From Latrodectus hesperus (lineage: Eukaryota; Arthropoda; Arachnida; Araneae; Theridiidae), in contig CM075853.1 of the NCBI GenBank assembly GCA_037975125.1, positions 33,496,613-33,560,612 of the forward strand: a stretch of DNA of 64,000 nt, given 5' to 3'. Positions 40,120-57,900 of this stretch are shown one piece after another. Each line of letters opens with the position of its first letter. Within the stretch, counting starts at the first letter, position 1. The position numbers were made by a program, and so were the translations under genes. Below the pieces are notes generated by a model, which did not search any database, had not been told where the DNA came from, and saw only the letters and a program-made list of their open reading frames with translations.

Positions 40120-40515
40120 GACTTTGATATACTCTGTTTGCGTTATCCAATATTTTAATGAACTATTCAAGTTGTTATTAAGAACTTTTATGGAGATTAC
40201 TTTTAAATTTTGGTGAAACACCTCACTATTTGTACATCCATTTTGTCAAGCATTTCATTTATTTTTCCTTACTTCATTTATAAATAGCACCACTGATTGC
40301 TCATTAATTTGTAAATTTATCTTGTTACTTTTTCTTTAATTCTCAATTAAGTCTTCTGTGCTGCTGTGAATGATCAGCACTCGGAGACCTTGTGGGGTGC
40401 TGTCTTGGCATTGCTGGACTTATACGAAGGAAAACGATGCCTGTTAAACTACGTATTGATCATGTGCCTTCTTTTGTATATCTCTGTCCTTGTATATGTA
40501 ACTAAATGAATATAT

Positions 40516-40710
40516 GAGGGATTTCATTGGTCGACGACTCTATCGTACAAATGATTGGCACACTGTCAGACTAAAATTCGGAGTCAAGTCGAAGTTATCA
40601 GGTAACACCATTCCTCATGATTGCATTCAGATCGTCATTGATTCGATGAAACGACATTTCCCTCATCTTACCATCTTTACTTTACTACAGAATACTTAAT
40701 TAAATTAAAT
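40516..40710 (+). other. Short coding-like segment after the LINE, unidentified
   Basis: Just beyond the inferred LINE end, a 61-residue frame at 40514-40699 has mixed, protein-like composition (charged residues, Trp, His) and GC above the AT-rich DNA that follows. I do not recognise it. It may be the far side of the higher-GC segment at 35750-36510, split by the U6-LINE insertion, or the last part of the LINE's 3' untranslated region. Confidence 0.3.
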
Positions 40711-43531
<2,821 letters not shown>

Positions 43532-45314
43532 AAATAAATAATAAATGTATACACATCAAAAACACATTATTTATTTAACTAAAACATTTTAAGAAAATTT
43601 ATTTACATTAATTTTTTATTTTATTGAAAAAAATTAGTTTTATTTTTGAATAATTAGACTGAAAAATTTTCAGTTATTCGTCAACTGACAGTTCTAATAG
43701 TAATAAATAAAATTATTTCAATCACTTTTAATTATAAATTATTAGTTTAGATAATTTTTTGCAATTCCAGCAAACAGGTCATACTAAAACACAATATTTT
43801 ATTTGAAATTAGTTTCCCTATGTAAGGAAAGGGTTGCTTAGTCAGAGCTGTGTATAATACTTGATATATAAAAGTAAAAGAAAATTACTTTTACAAAGTT
43901 ACTTAATTAAATAAAAATTTATAATGTGTCCATTTGTTTTTAGATTGTTTAGCAGGTTTTAAAATATTTATCTCACTTGATGGCTATTTCGGAGTTATTG
44001 ATCCAATATCTTTAAAATTTAAATCTGTGGAATGGACTGTCTGTATGAACACGTAAATGGACATTAAATAATAAATGTTTTTTATGACTAGTAGTTTTTA
44101 AAATTCTCACACACACACATAATACTTACTAAATATAGATTAAACCGTTTAGTCGATGCCTCTGAAAATTTGAATCAATATTTACATTTAATTTAAAAAG
44201 TAATATAACTATGTTTTTCAATATTTTACTATGCTAATTAATTAGTAAAATCTTGATACTTCCTTGAAAAAATAAACAGTAAATTACAAATTAGTTTTTA
44301 GATAGATGGCCCTAAAACTTATGTTAAAAAATGTATTTCAGTAGTATCTTCACATAACAAAGCATTTTTACACAACAATCCTTAAAATCCTGTTTCAAGG
44401 CAATATATTTACTTTTATATAAGCAGATTGCAAGATTAGGCATCTAACACTAAACGTGTTCAATTATCATACTAATTTTGATACTTTCATTTATTACAGA
44501 CACCCTTTTTGAATTAAACTGTTTATATTTAATAATCAACCAAACATTTAAACAATTTTTCAATATGTACAAGGAATAATGTTATTTAAATATATAATTT
44601 GTTTTCGCTTTTTTATCCATTCCCTTAAAATTCCTCTGTATAACATCATAGCTAAATAAAGTCAATAAATAAAATATTTTATTCGTAACAAGATTTGCAT
44701 ATTTATTTGAACATAAAAATCACCCTCTTACATCAATTGAAATTCTCTGATATTTAGATATTTTATAAAAATGTTAGCTTGTTTAATTTCTAGGCACCAT
44801 TTATATTTGATAATTAATTTCCTTAAAAAGCTTACTATTTTAAAGAACTTTAAGCAAATGGTATAAATTTGTTATGCTAAAGCGTAAGACAAATGATTTT
44901 TCAAATATAAATAAACAAAGTTAGGAATGTATTATGGTGACATTAAAAGTTACTAAACCATATTATAATTTTTCCTATAGTGCTGAAAATAAAGGAGAAA
45001 ATTTAAAATGCTTGGATACATTTTGATCTAAAGTAAAATATTTGTCTTGAATCACATGATAATGTAATGCACTTGTTTTATAATTAAAAAATCAAGACTA
45101 AACTTATTTTGTTAATATAAATGCAAGTTTTATAATTATTGTGTACAACAGATGTCGAATAATAAATGTATGTACTATAGAATTCATATGTTAAAAGGAA
45201 TTTAAAACTAAACAAAATGTACAGTATACTTAATTGTTTCATTGTTTTTTTTTATCGAATTGGCATCTTAAGACATTAGTTTATTACCTTTGTTATTTAA
45301 TTTGCTTTATAAGA
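43532..45314. other. AT-rich DNA, no gene seen
   Basis: A short CACACACACA run occurs at about 44109. Nothing else recognised. Confidence 0.6.
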
Positions 45315-45316
45315 TA

Positions 45317-45348
45317 TTAGGTTGGTGCGTATGAAATATCGGATTCTT
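45317..45348. repeat. Mariner terminal inverted repeat, low-coordinate end
   Basis: Pairs with 46178-46209 with few mismatches (for example GAAATATCGGATTCT against GAAATGTCGGATTCT). It is the 3' end relative to the transposase. Confidence 0.93.
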
Positions 45349-45444
45349 AAGTGATTGTATAAAACTTTCATATCTTTCTTCAAAAGCTGTTTATTCAATA
45401 AAAGTATGCTCCATTCGCTTCAATACACTTCTCCCAACGAGATT

Positions 45445-46020
45445 TTAAAGCGTAGATGCCTGTCTTAAAAAAATTTTGGTCTTTAGATTAATAAACTCTG
45501 ATATCGAGTTTTTTAGACTGTCTTCATTTTCATAGTGTTTGTCCCTTAAAAACAGCTCTAAATGCTTGAAAAAATGAAAATCGGTCGGCGAGAGATCCGA
45601 TGAATATGGTGGATGCTGCAATGACGAGCATACATTTAACTGATCCAGCTTATTTCGCTCTGTCAGTGCGTGCGGTACCCACTTGTCCATCTTCTTAACC
45701 TTGCCAATCTCAGAAAGGTGTCTCAATATCGTTGTATGGTCAACTTTCATCCTGATAGCAAGTTCCCTCGTGGATACGGCTGGATCCGCTTCCACTAGAG
45801 CCTTCAGGTCATCATTCTTCACAGACGTTTTGGGTCTTCCTCGCGGCTCATTTTGCAGTGAAAAATCGCCAGTCCGAAATTTTTCGAACCAACGCTGCAC
45901 TTTCCGATCGTTAACCGTATTCTCCCTAAACGCTTGGTTTATGCTGTGTGCAGCTTTTGCAGCACTATTACCAAGTTTGTACTCATATAAGAAAATGACG
46001 CGAATGTCGGCAGAATTCAT
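45445..46020 (-). pseudogene. Mariner transposase with in-frame catalytic-core deletion
   Basis: Chosen start is the Met at 46020 (MNSADIRVIF), the usual start of this family; the open frame extends 26 codons further up to 46098 without family similarity. Residues 1-106 form the paired helix-turn-helix DNA-binding domain, with GRPKT at 61-65 as the link between the two halves. The WVPH linker motif is at 114-117. At about residue 134 the protein jumps from CSSL straight to HPPYSSDLSPTDFHFF, so the segment with the first and second catalytic Asp is gone and only the third (Asp 147) remains. YSSD replaces the usual YSPD. The frame is kept across the deletion. The product could bind inverted repeats but not cut DNA. 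Confidence 0.93.
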
Positions 46021-46177
46021 ATCGGCAATAAACTCAAAAGAAATAAAAAAGGGAAGACCTTCGAGAAAACCTATTTTGCTGAAATGAGTCTCTGGCAATG
46101 GACAATACGAGTATGAATGAGGTTATGCCGAATACAAAAGTATAACGAAAACAGGGAGGAAAACGTCCGCATGTAAA

Positions 46178-46209
46178 GAGAATCCGACATTTCATACGCA
46201 CCAACCTAA
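46178..46209. repeat. Mariner terminal inverted repeat, high-coordinate end
   Basis: Inverted partner of 45317-45348. It is the 5' end relative to the transposase, followed by the TA target duplication. Confidence 0.93.
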
Positions 46210-46211
46210 TA

Positions 46212-47305
46212 TAAATACATAAGAATTCTTTAGTTTTTACTAAAATTGAACTCTTCGAAATTAAAAAAGTATATTTCATTTCATTTAAAATAATGTTAGA
46301 ACAATTATGCATTATATAAATTTTTTCTTCAATTTTGATCTTTCGAAAATAAAAGTAAATTTAAAAATAGTAAATAATATTCATAAGCAATATTTAATAT
46401 ACAAAATATATAGTTTAATTTTAGTAATCCATATGTATAGATGAAAGATACTAAAATTATAAATTTAAAAATAAGTATCTTTAATTTACTTTTTCACATG
46501 GACACAATGTTTCAGTAATATTTTTAAATAATAGAATAATAGTTTACTTGGTTTGAATTAAAATATGTTTATTAAACTAAATTTCATTGGAATTTGTAAT
46601 GTCCACATAATTCTTTATTACAAATTAACCAATAAAAAGCAGTGCCATTGCAAAAATGAGAATTTATAATCCACACAAATATAAAATATGTTATGTAAAT
46701 AACACTCATTGCGGCTGATAAGTTATTAATAAAAATCATTTGAAATATTTTTAAACATTCACCATGCTTTAACCTCTCCTGATTGTGTTTCTTAGATCAT
46801 AAGCATAATGAGTGGATATTGGAAATTCAAAAAACTTCCTACCATAAACATCTATAAATATTCATATTTAAAATAAAACGCAAATTTTGTTTCCAGTAAT
46901 ATAGAATTACATCACAGATGCCGTGTCATCCAGGACGTCAAATTCTGAAATTTGTTGGCTATAAAGAACTGTTGCCAAGAAAAATAGTAAAAAAACAAAT
47001 AAAAAATCCCCAAACTCAAAAATCGGCATTCTGGATAATAGAGTATCTGTGCTAGAAATACTTATATTTAAACCAAATTTTTTAAATAACATGTTCTTAA
47101 ATTAAATGACAATTTGAAGCGTTAGAAAAATAGAAAAATGATGATTTAATTATTACAGTCGATGATACAAACTTTCAGGGGTGATAACCACATATTTGCG
47201 CATTGATCCTAGGGATTAAATTATTTGACGTATTTTGTACAATATGAAGAAGTTTAAACGATTACAAATGTCCACAGGAAACGACACAGATGCCAACAGG
47301 AAAAC
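46212..47305. other. AT-rich DNA, no gene seen
   Basis: Nothing recognised. From about 47155 GC rises towards the SINE. Confidence 0.6.
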
Positions 47306-47309
47306 TTTG

Positions 47310-47570
47310 AAATCCCTGTACTGCTTAGTTGACTTATGGTTAAGATTGTACTATCTGAAATGGGGGATCCTGAGTTCGACTCCAACCATGATTAAATAAC
47401 TTAATATGGACTGATGTATTAATTTTTATTCCTAGACAGTCACTGTTGGATATTGAGAATTTTCTATGCTTGCCACTTTTGTATAAGATACATAAGTGAT
47501 CACCATGGCCCAAATTAGGACCATACTCATCAGAGTGAAGAAAAATGATTTTTTTTCAATTATTATTGAA
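47310..47570 (+). mobile_element. tRNA-derived SINE, second type
   Basis: A tRNA-like head has an A-box-like TGGTTAAGATTG at 47337-47348 and a B box GAGTTCGACTCC at 47372-47383, preceded by GGGGATCCT as in a tRNA T-arm region. A body of about 180 bp follows and ends roughly at 47570, where AT content rises. The body does not match the other two SINE types in this window. Ends are estimates. Confidence 0.72.
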
Positions 47571-47649
47571 AAATGAGCTATGAATAGGATAATAAGATAT
47601 AGCAATAAGACATGATAATAAAGTAATAATTAACTAAAGATAATTCTTT

Positions 47650-47930
47650 TGCGTTTATATCTTAGTGGGTGCTTGAGAGTTTTCAAGTTGACTCTCTGCA
47701 ATACATGAATATAAAGAAATATCCATGCTGAAGTATTGGAGTAAGGCAAGGTGCTTCAATGAACGATTTCCAACTGTTGAAGTAGCCACTAAAAAGTTTT
47801 ATATTTGCACATCATTGGACTATCCATGTCATAATCTTCGTACTGCAGCTGAAGGTCTTTTGATCAGAGTACAGAGTAAAAGGTCTTATGATCAATCTCT
47901 TAGCTATATTTTTAAATAATAGATTGTGTT
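47650..47930 (+). pseudogene. hAT transposase C-terminal dimerisation-domain relic
   Basis: In hAT transposases the C-terminal domain drives multimer formation. The frame at 47725-47919 reads YWSKARCFNERFPTVEVATK, then KFYICTSLDYPCHNLRTAAE, then a segment with KRSYDQSLSYIFK. The order YW, then RFPT, then a short helix, then a TS..P...L.TA.G-like stretch, then a basic residue followed by a hydrophobic end is that of the hAT C-terminal domain, but the Ser-Glu-Arg-x-Phe-Ser core is lost. Only about 65 residues remain and no inverted repeats were found. I infer the family from pattern only. Confidence 0.55.
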
Positions 47931-48133
47931 TGCTTGTCTATTTAATGAATATTCATCTGTAGAAATGGGCACCTCGATATCTTAGTTATTTTCTGTTACA
48001 AGTACAGTATAGCTTATACTTATTAAAAAGAGGAAAGGTATTAATGGAAAGAAAAAGGAAATCAATAAATGCAAAAAAATCGTTATGACAAAGGAAATTT
48101 AATAAATAATTCTTCATTAAATAATTTCCGTTT

Positions 48134-49361
<1,228 letters not shown>

Positions 49362-49941
49362 AATTCTATATACATAAAAATTTCGTGTGTCACGATGTAT
49401 GTTCGCGATAAACTCCGAAACTACTGAACGGATTTTGATAAAATTTTGTAACCATTTATAATATAGCCCAACTTAAAAGATAGAATAGTTTTTATCTCTT
49501 AATTATTGATCTCAATATTTATTATACGATATTAGTGTTTATTTATCAGTTAGTTCTGTAAATTTTAAATAGTTGGTGATTTAGCATCTAAGTTGCACAG
49601 GTATTCGGCAGATGGCGACGTGTTTATTTTTCTAGATTATAGTATCTCCCAGAGTAAATTAGCGTGCGAGCGCAAGCGCGTGGTTGAATGTAGAATTTAC
49701 ATATATTTTCATGATGTATAATCAAACTGTAACAATTTTTCGTGAATCATTTTTATAATTATACTTTGTATTGTGTTATTATTGTGTAGTGTTCAATTTG
49801 AATATTTTTAATATTACAAATAGTAAAATAAAATTTTATTTATTACTGATTTTCTCTACTAATTTTCATACCACTTCGAAAACATGTAAGTATTTCTTTA
49901 TAGACTTTTATTTTTTTATTTTTTATTTTATAATTTGATAA

Positions 49942-50554
49942 TTGGCTCTGTAATCGTGCTATTTTGGCAGCAAGAAACTTTGATGCGAACGAAATTAACT
50001 TCAATATACAACAGATGTTGCCCGGTGATTTGATGTCTCTTAAATCAATCGACACAGTTATTGATGAAAACGAAGCCGTAAACTTTCCAACTGAATTTTT
50101 GAATTCTCTGGATATGCCAGGAATGCCACCACATAATCTTCAATTGAAAATTGATTCACCAATTATTCTTCTACGTAATTTAAACCCACCTCAATTATGT
50201 AACGGTACACGCTTAGTCATAAAAGAAATGACAGAAAATATTTTCTAAGCAACAATTTTGACGGAAAAATTTAAAGGAGATATCGTCCTGTTTCCACGTA
50301 TTCCACTGATAGCGTCAGAATCTCCAATACCGTTTAAAATCCTCCAATTTCCGATTTGTTTAGCTTTTGCGATGACCATAAATAAATCTCAAGGCCAAAC
50401 AATGTCTATTTGTGGTTTGGATTTGGAAAACACATGTTTCTCACATGGACAGCTATATGTTGCCTGCTCACGTGTAGGAAAACCATCAAATCTCTTCGTG
50501 TTAGCGAAAGACAGGTTAACCAGGAATGTTGTACACAAAGTAGTACTTAGATAA
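49942..50554 (+). pseudogene. Helitron PIF1-like helicase, C-terminal remnant
   Basis: The helicase unwinds DNA during rolling-circle transposition. The remnant is about 200 residues of the C-terminal half. It starts in LCNRAILAARNFDANEINFN (the conserved N-A-I-L-A-x-x-N stretch), continues with LPGDL and the DMPGMPPHNLQLK segment, then LLRNLNP-QLCNGTRL. It hits an in-frame TAA at 50246-50248 and resumes without a shift. Then come RIPL, PIPFKILQFPICLAFAMTIN, the KSQGQT motif (motif V) and the motif VI-like HGQLYVACSRV. Everything upstream, including Walker A, is missing. Apart from the one stop the reading is clean, so decay is moderate. Confidence 0.93.
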
Positions 50555-50910
50555 TTTTAATTTTAATAATTTAAAATTGAAAAAATAATAGTTCGATGTC
50601 AATGTTATCTACCTCATTTATAACAATTTATTTTTAGATGTTTTTAATTTATATAGTATATTTTATAAGAGTTAAGTCATTGATTACAAACTATAATTTA
50701 ATATAAGATGAATAAAATGTAAATTCAGAAAGTATATGTTGGTTTGTACTTAATTTCAAAATTTCGGTACTTTACCTATTACTTTTAAATTTTTGCGAAA
50801 CGTTTTATTTTTAATCTCATATGAATGAACCTATAAATTTTTTTAGAAAATATTAATTTGATTATACCCAAGAATTAGTAAAAAATTTATTCAATGTATT
50901 ATAAAAACTC

Positions 50911-50930
50911 AGCCACTGCAACGCGTGGCT
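50911..50930 (+). terminator. Helitron 3' terminal hairpin, copy 2
   Basis: AGCCAC (50911-50916) pairs with GTGGCT (50925-50930), followed by GGGTCAG. This is the replication-stop hairpin, matching the one in copy 1. Confidence 0.82.
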
Positions 50931-50938
50931 GGGTCAGT

Positions 50939-54325
<3,387 letters not shown>

Positions 54326-54333
54326 ATTTATAT

Positions 54334-54943
54334 CGATGTTTCTTAAATGGATTTACTCCAAGGACTGGTAAAATATTTCGGTACGTTCTCGCGGGCATGT
54401 AAATTTAAAAACTCGACACATCACACTTTTTTCGCATAAAAAATCATGATGAAGAAACATTTTATCATTATAATTTGCATGTTACACTTAATTTTTGATT
54501 AATATCTTAGCAAACACAACAAAGAATCAAAATGTAAGCTGCGTAGGTAGATAAAAAATAAGAAAAAATAATTTACCAAATTAAAGGAAATAAAAACTAA
54601 AAAAAGAATCTAGATGAAAAGTGAAACCTAACCTAAGACGCCTTAAACAATAGGATAGATATTCAGGTTCAAGTAATCAGCGATACTTAAGGCAGACAAG
54701 GGCATACTAATTGGTATACACTAACTCATGAAACGTGATTAAAAATATAACAAAGTTGCCAGTTTGTTATATTTTTCATCATCGATCACGCACATATTAT
54801 TTTCAAAACTAGTAAATTATTATTATTGCAAGTGCTGTTTTGATATCGGTTGTCGGCTTTTGGATTTTGACACTTTGGACAGTTAGCTGAGTATTTCGTG
54901 AAACGACGATTACTTCTTGGGGACCGGAGATTGAGAAACACTG
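54334..54943. mobile_element. Non-autonomous hAT element (MITE-like)
   Basis: A 610-bp element. The right end reads TTGAGAAACACTG, the inverse of the hAT-type start CAGTGTTTCTCAA; the left end, CGATGTTTCTTAA, is a diverged version. The flanks carry an 8-bp target duplication, ATTTATAT at 54326-54333 and ATCTATAT at 54944-54951, with one mismatch; 8 bp is the hAT signature. There is no transposase frame. An internal hairpin (14-bp perfect core, 54741-54754 with 54763-54776) lies towards the right. GC is higher than in the flanks. Confidence 0.8.
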
Positions 54944-54951
54944 ATCTATAT

Positions 54952-57900
54952 TGTTTCTTTTAAAATATATCGGTGAATTCCCATTTATGTTTTGCTTTTT
55001 GATATGGAAGACTTAGGCGAGAATTTATTTGATAGTGGTACCTTAACAAATAAATATTAATTTGTGCCCTATGAGAGATTTTTTATTTAAATAGTAACGA
55101 AAAACTCATTATTTCCTAACGTGTGTCAAAAAAATTTCAAATCAATTTCTAATTTTATCAGTTCAAAGATGAACAATAAATAATAATTTAGGTGGTATGA
55201 CACAGGAAAAAGCAATTTAAGTATTTCCTTTTTAGATATAGAGCTCGTTATATGATTCAGGTTGAGGACTTCCTTTAAAATTAGCATACAACGAATTTTT
55301 CTTAAACAGATATCCCAAAATCATTATTTGATATATATGATTTAACAATAATTAGTTATATAGCAGCTGCAGTAAGTTTTCCATTTATATATTTCTTATA
55401 AATAATTTCTTATAATATCTTGTTAGTTTATAAAATTGTTTCTGTTAAGTTACCATCAACAATTATAAATTTGGTTTCTAAGTATCTTACAATTGGGTAA
55501 CATTAGGATGCGTTGAATAATGGTCACATCTTATCTTCAAAATATCGTTAAAATTATAAGTAAGAGTGTCTATAAACTTCAGCAAAGCTATAAAGCTATT
55601 TTGAATGAATATAAAATTAAAATGACAAAAAATTAAAAAAATTAAGCAAACTGTTATTATTTTCATTATAATATCATTATTTAGAAAAAATGAAGATTTA
55701 ATAAAAATTGCCTGTTATTGTTTTTGATTTTTCCTTTTTTGTCTACAAAATATATCGTTGGAAATGCTGCACTGAAATACAATAAGGTTTAAAAGATTGT
55801 AAAGGTATTCATCAAAATATTATTTTGTTTTCTCAAAATAATTACAAAATGAAAATATATCAATTAATAATATATTAGCAAACTAACAGATGGATACAAC
55901 AAACTTATAAAAATTTGATGTATACACAATAGAAAACAAATTTTCGTTTTCATCATCCAATTTTATTGTAATTTGTATGATGACTTTAATTAATTTATGT
56001 AAAATATTACCTTTTTACTGATAGTATTTCATAGTATTTATTGTATTTTTCTGAATTCTAATAAATATAACATTATCCTAAACTGTATTCATTTTTATGT
56101 AAGAAAACCCATTTATAATAAAGAAACATTTTAGATAGAATCTTATTAATATGGTTTTTAAAGGTATCAATAAAAGATTGTTCAAAAAATTTATTTGTTA
56201 ATAAACAACATTTGCTTTTAGAATCATATTGTATCATTCTGTTTATGCTTAGCATTGGTATGGCATGTTGATTCGATATTTCATTATATTGTATATACGT
56301 TTAGTTTCTCATAAATTAACAAATATAAACACAAACGTAAGCATTTTATTAAAAGCAAAATAGGTGGGACATAAATATAAATGTAATATGTGTATGCATT
56401 TGATTTATCATAAAAAGTAGGAAGTACAAATACAGCATGTATCGAAAATTCTTTAATGAGATATGTGTCATATATGTAATATATTTTTTGCATGAAATGC
56501 ATATGCTTTAAAATATAATAGAAATGAATAATTAAATAAAGCATATGCCTTTTTTTACTTAACATTTTTGTTGATATGATTTGGTAATTCTTTTGATTCA
56601 GAGCCTAGATTTCTTTAGATAATTTTCTATATTTCCTTACAATATAAAAGCGTGTTATTGCAAGGTATTTTCTCATTATTTAAAAAATAATATTTTCTCA
56701 TTATTTAAAAAATAATATATTGACAATAAATAAATGCATGTTTTATTTTTGAATGAAAAAAATAAGCATAACGAAATAGAAAGACAGCTGTTTTCTATTT
56801 CATAAATTTTCTATATGACTATTACGATTTTCTTTTGGATAAAGTATTTCGCTTTTAATTAAAATGCAGATGTTATATGGTAACCAAAAGAAGTATCATC
56901 ATTAAAAAATTGTTTTTGTAAAAAGCATAGTTTTCCTAATTTTTTATAATATTTTTTAAAATTTTTTAGCTCATTTATAACGAAATATCTTTATACATAA
57001 TTATTTAAAATTATGAGTATAATAAAAATGAATACATGCATAATGGAATAGAGATAGTGAAGATAATTAAACTTGCTTATGTTTTTTTTGTTCAGAAATT
57101 CTCTTAGAAGTTACATCCTGGTCTCAATTACTTATTTTTGTCAAATAAAGAAAACATTAACGTGTCTCATGAATATATTTACATGTCATATGACACTATC
57201 TAATTAGTGTGTACCTCATAAATGTGATGAATGGCTTGCTTGAATATATTTCTAAGGAATAATATTCCAAAGTAGCGTGAATCAAAAAAATATCTAATTT
57301 TATTAAACCACAATATATTTCATGTGTGTGTGACCATAAATAATTTAACATACTCTAATTAGCATCAAATAAAATACGGAATCATCCTGGTCACGTCTCA
57401 TTTTTTTCATTATGTGTGATAATAGAAGAAAAACACTTATTAATTCTTAATTTCTTCTAAGCTTCTTAACTCTCATTAACTACACAGATTAATCCTCATT
57501 AGGACCAGAATAACTTCCAAAACACACTTTAATAACGTTTCTCTAGATTGAGTAAAAAATTGAAGCACACGAATGGCTAGATTTATAGAAAAGATATTGG
57601 GCTTATTACCTTGAGTGATAATTTCTCAGTTCTTGACAAGTTGCTGAACTGTTAAAATAGAAACATGAAAGAATTTATTAAAAGTGAAACCTAAATTTTT
57701 TTCGTATGAAATTTGCTATTTTGCAACTGCCAATCTTTATTTAGTAAAATTAGAATTATGTATTAAATATTATTTTAAACATTGCAGCATTTTTCATGTG
57801 TAGATAAAGAAACTAATCATTACTTTTAGTAATTTATGTGTAATTTTTATCAATAATTCTGGAATTTAAAAACAAATAAATAATTTTAAATTTCTCTAAA

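Larger units (their letters stand above)
36604..40515 (+). mobile_element. Non-LTR retrotransposon (LINE) with RNase H, 5'-truncated and decayed
   Basis: About 3.9 kb on the plus strand, richer in GC than its flanks. In order it shows the linker before the reverse transcriptase, a reverse transcriptase domain with YADD, an RNase H domain, a C-terminal segment with a Cys/His remnant, and a 3' untranslated part ending near 40515 in ACTAAATGAATATA. The apurinic endonuclease and ORF1 are missing; the start coincides with the U6 pseudogene. RNase H places it among I/R1/LOA/Jockey-type elements of arthropods; I cannot fix the clade. No target duplication was found around either the LINE or the U6-LINE unit. 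Confidence 0.9.
45317..46209 (-). mobile_element. Mariner transposon, internally deleted
   Basis: An 893-bp element with terminal inverted repeats of about 32 bp that begin TTAGGTTGGTGCGTATGAAA (45317 onward and, inverted, to 46209), flanked by TA at 45315-45316 and 46210-46211. Both the termini and the transposase are typical of irritans-type mariners, the group that includes Hsmar1. Full-length members are near 1.28 kb, so about 390-420 bp are missing from the middle. It keeps both ends and could in principle have been moved by an intact relative. Confidence 0.95.
49365..50938 (+). mobile_element. Helitron copy 2, keeps a helicase remnant
   Basis: Begins TCTATATACATAAAAATTTC directly after the end of copy 1, and ends in a hairpin and GGGTCAG at 50937. 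The 5' portion (about 580 bp) and 3' portion (about 390 bp) match copy 1. Between them lies a PIF1-like helicase segment (49942-50554). The Rep nuclease part and the helicase N-terminal motifs are absent, so the copy is non-autonomous. Confidence 0.9.

Noticed and set aside
45683..46087. Plus-strand 134-residue frame
   Set aside because: It is the antisense shadow of the mariner transposase.
49843..50055. Minus-strand 70-residue frame
   Set aside because: It overlaps the Helitron helicase remnant in the opposite sense.
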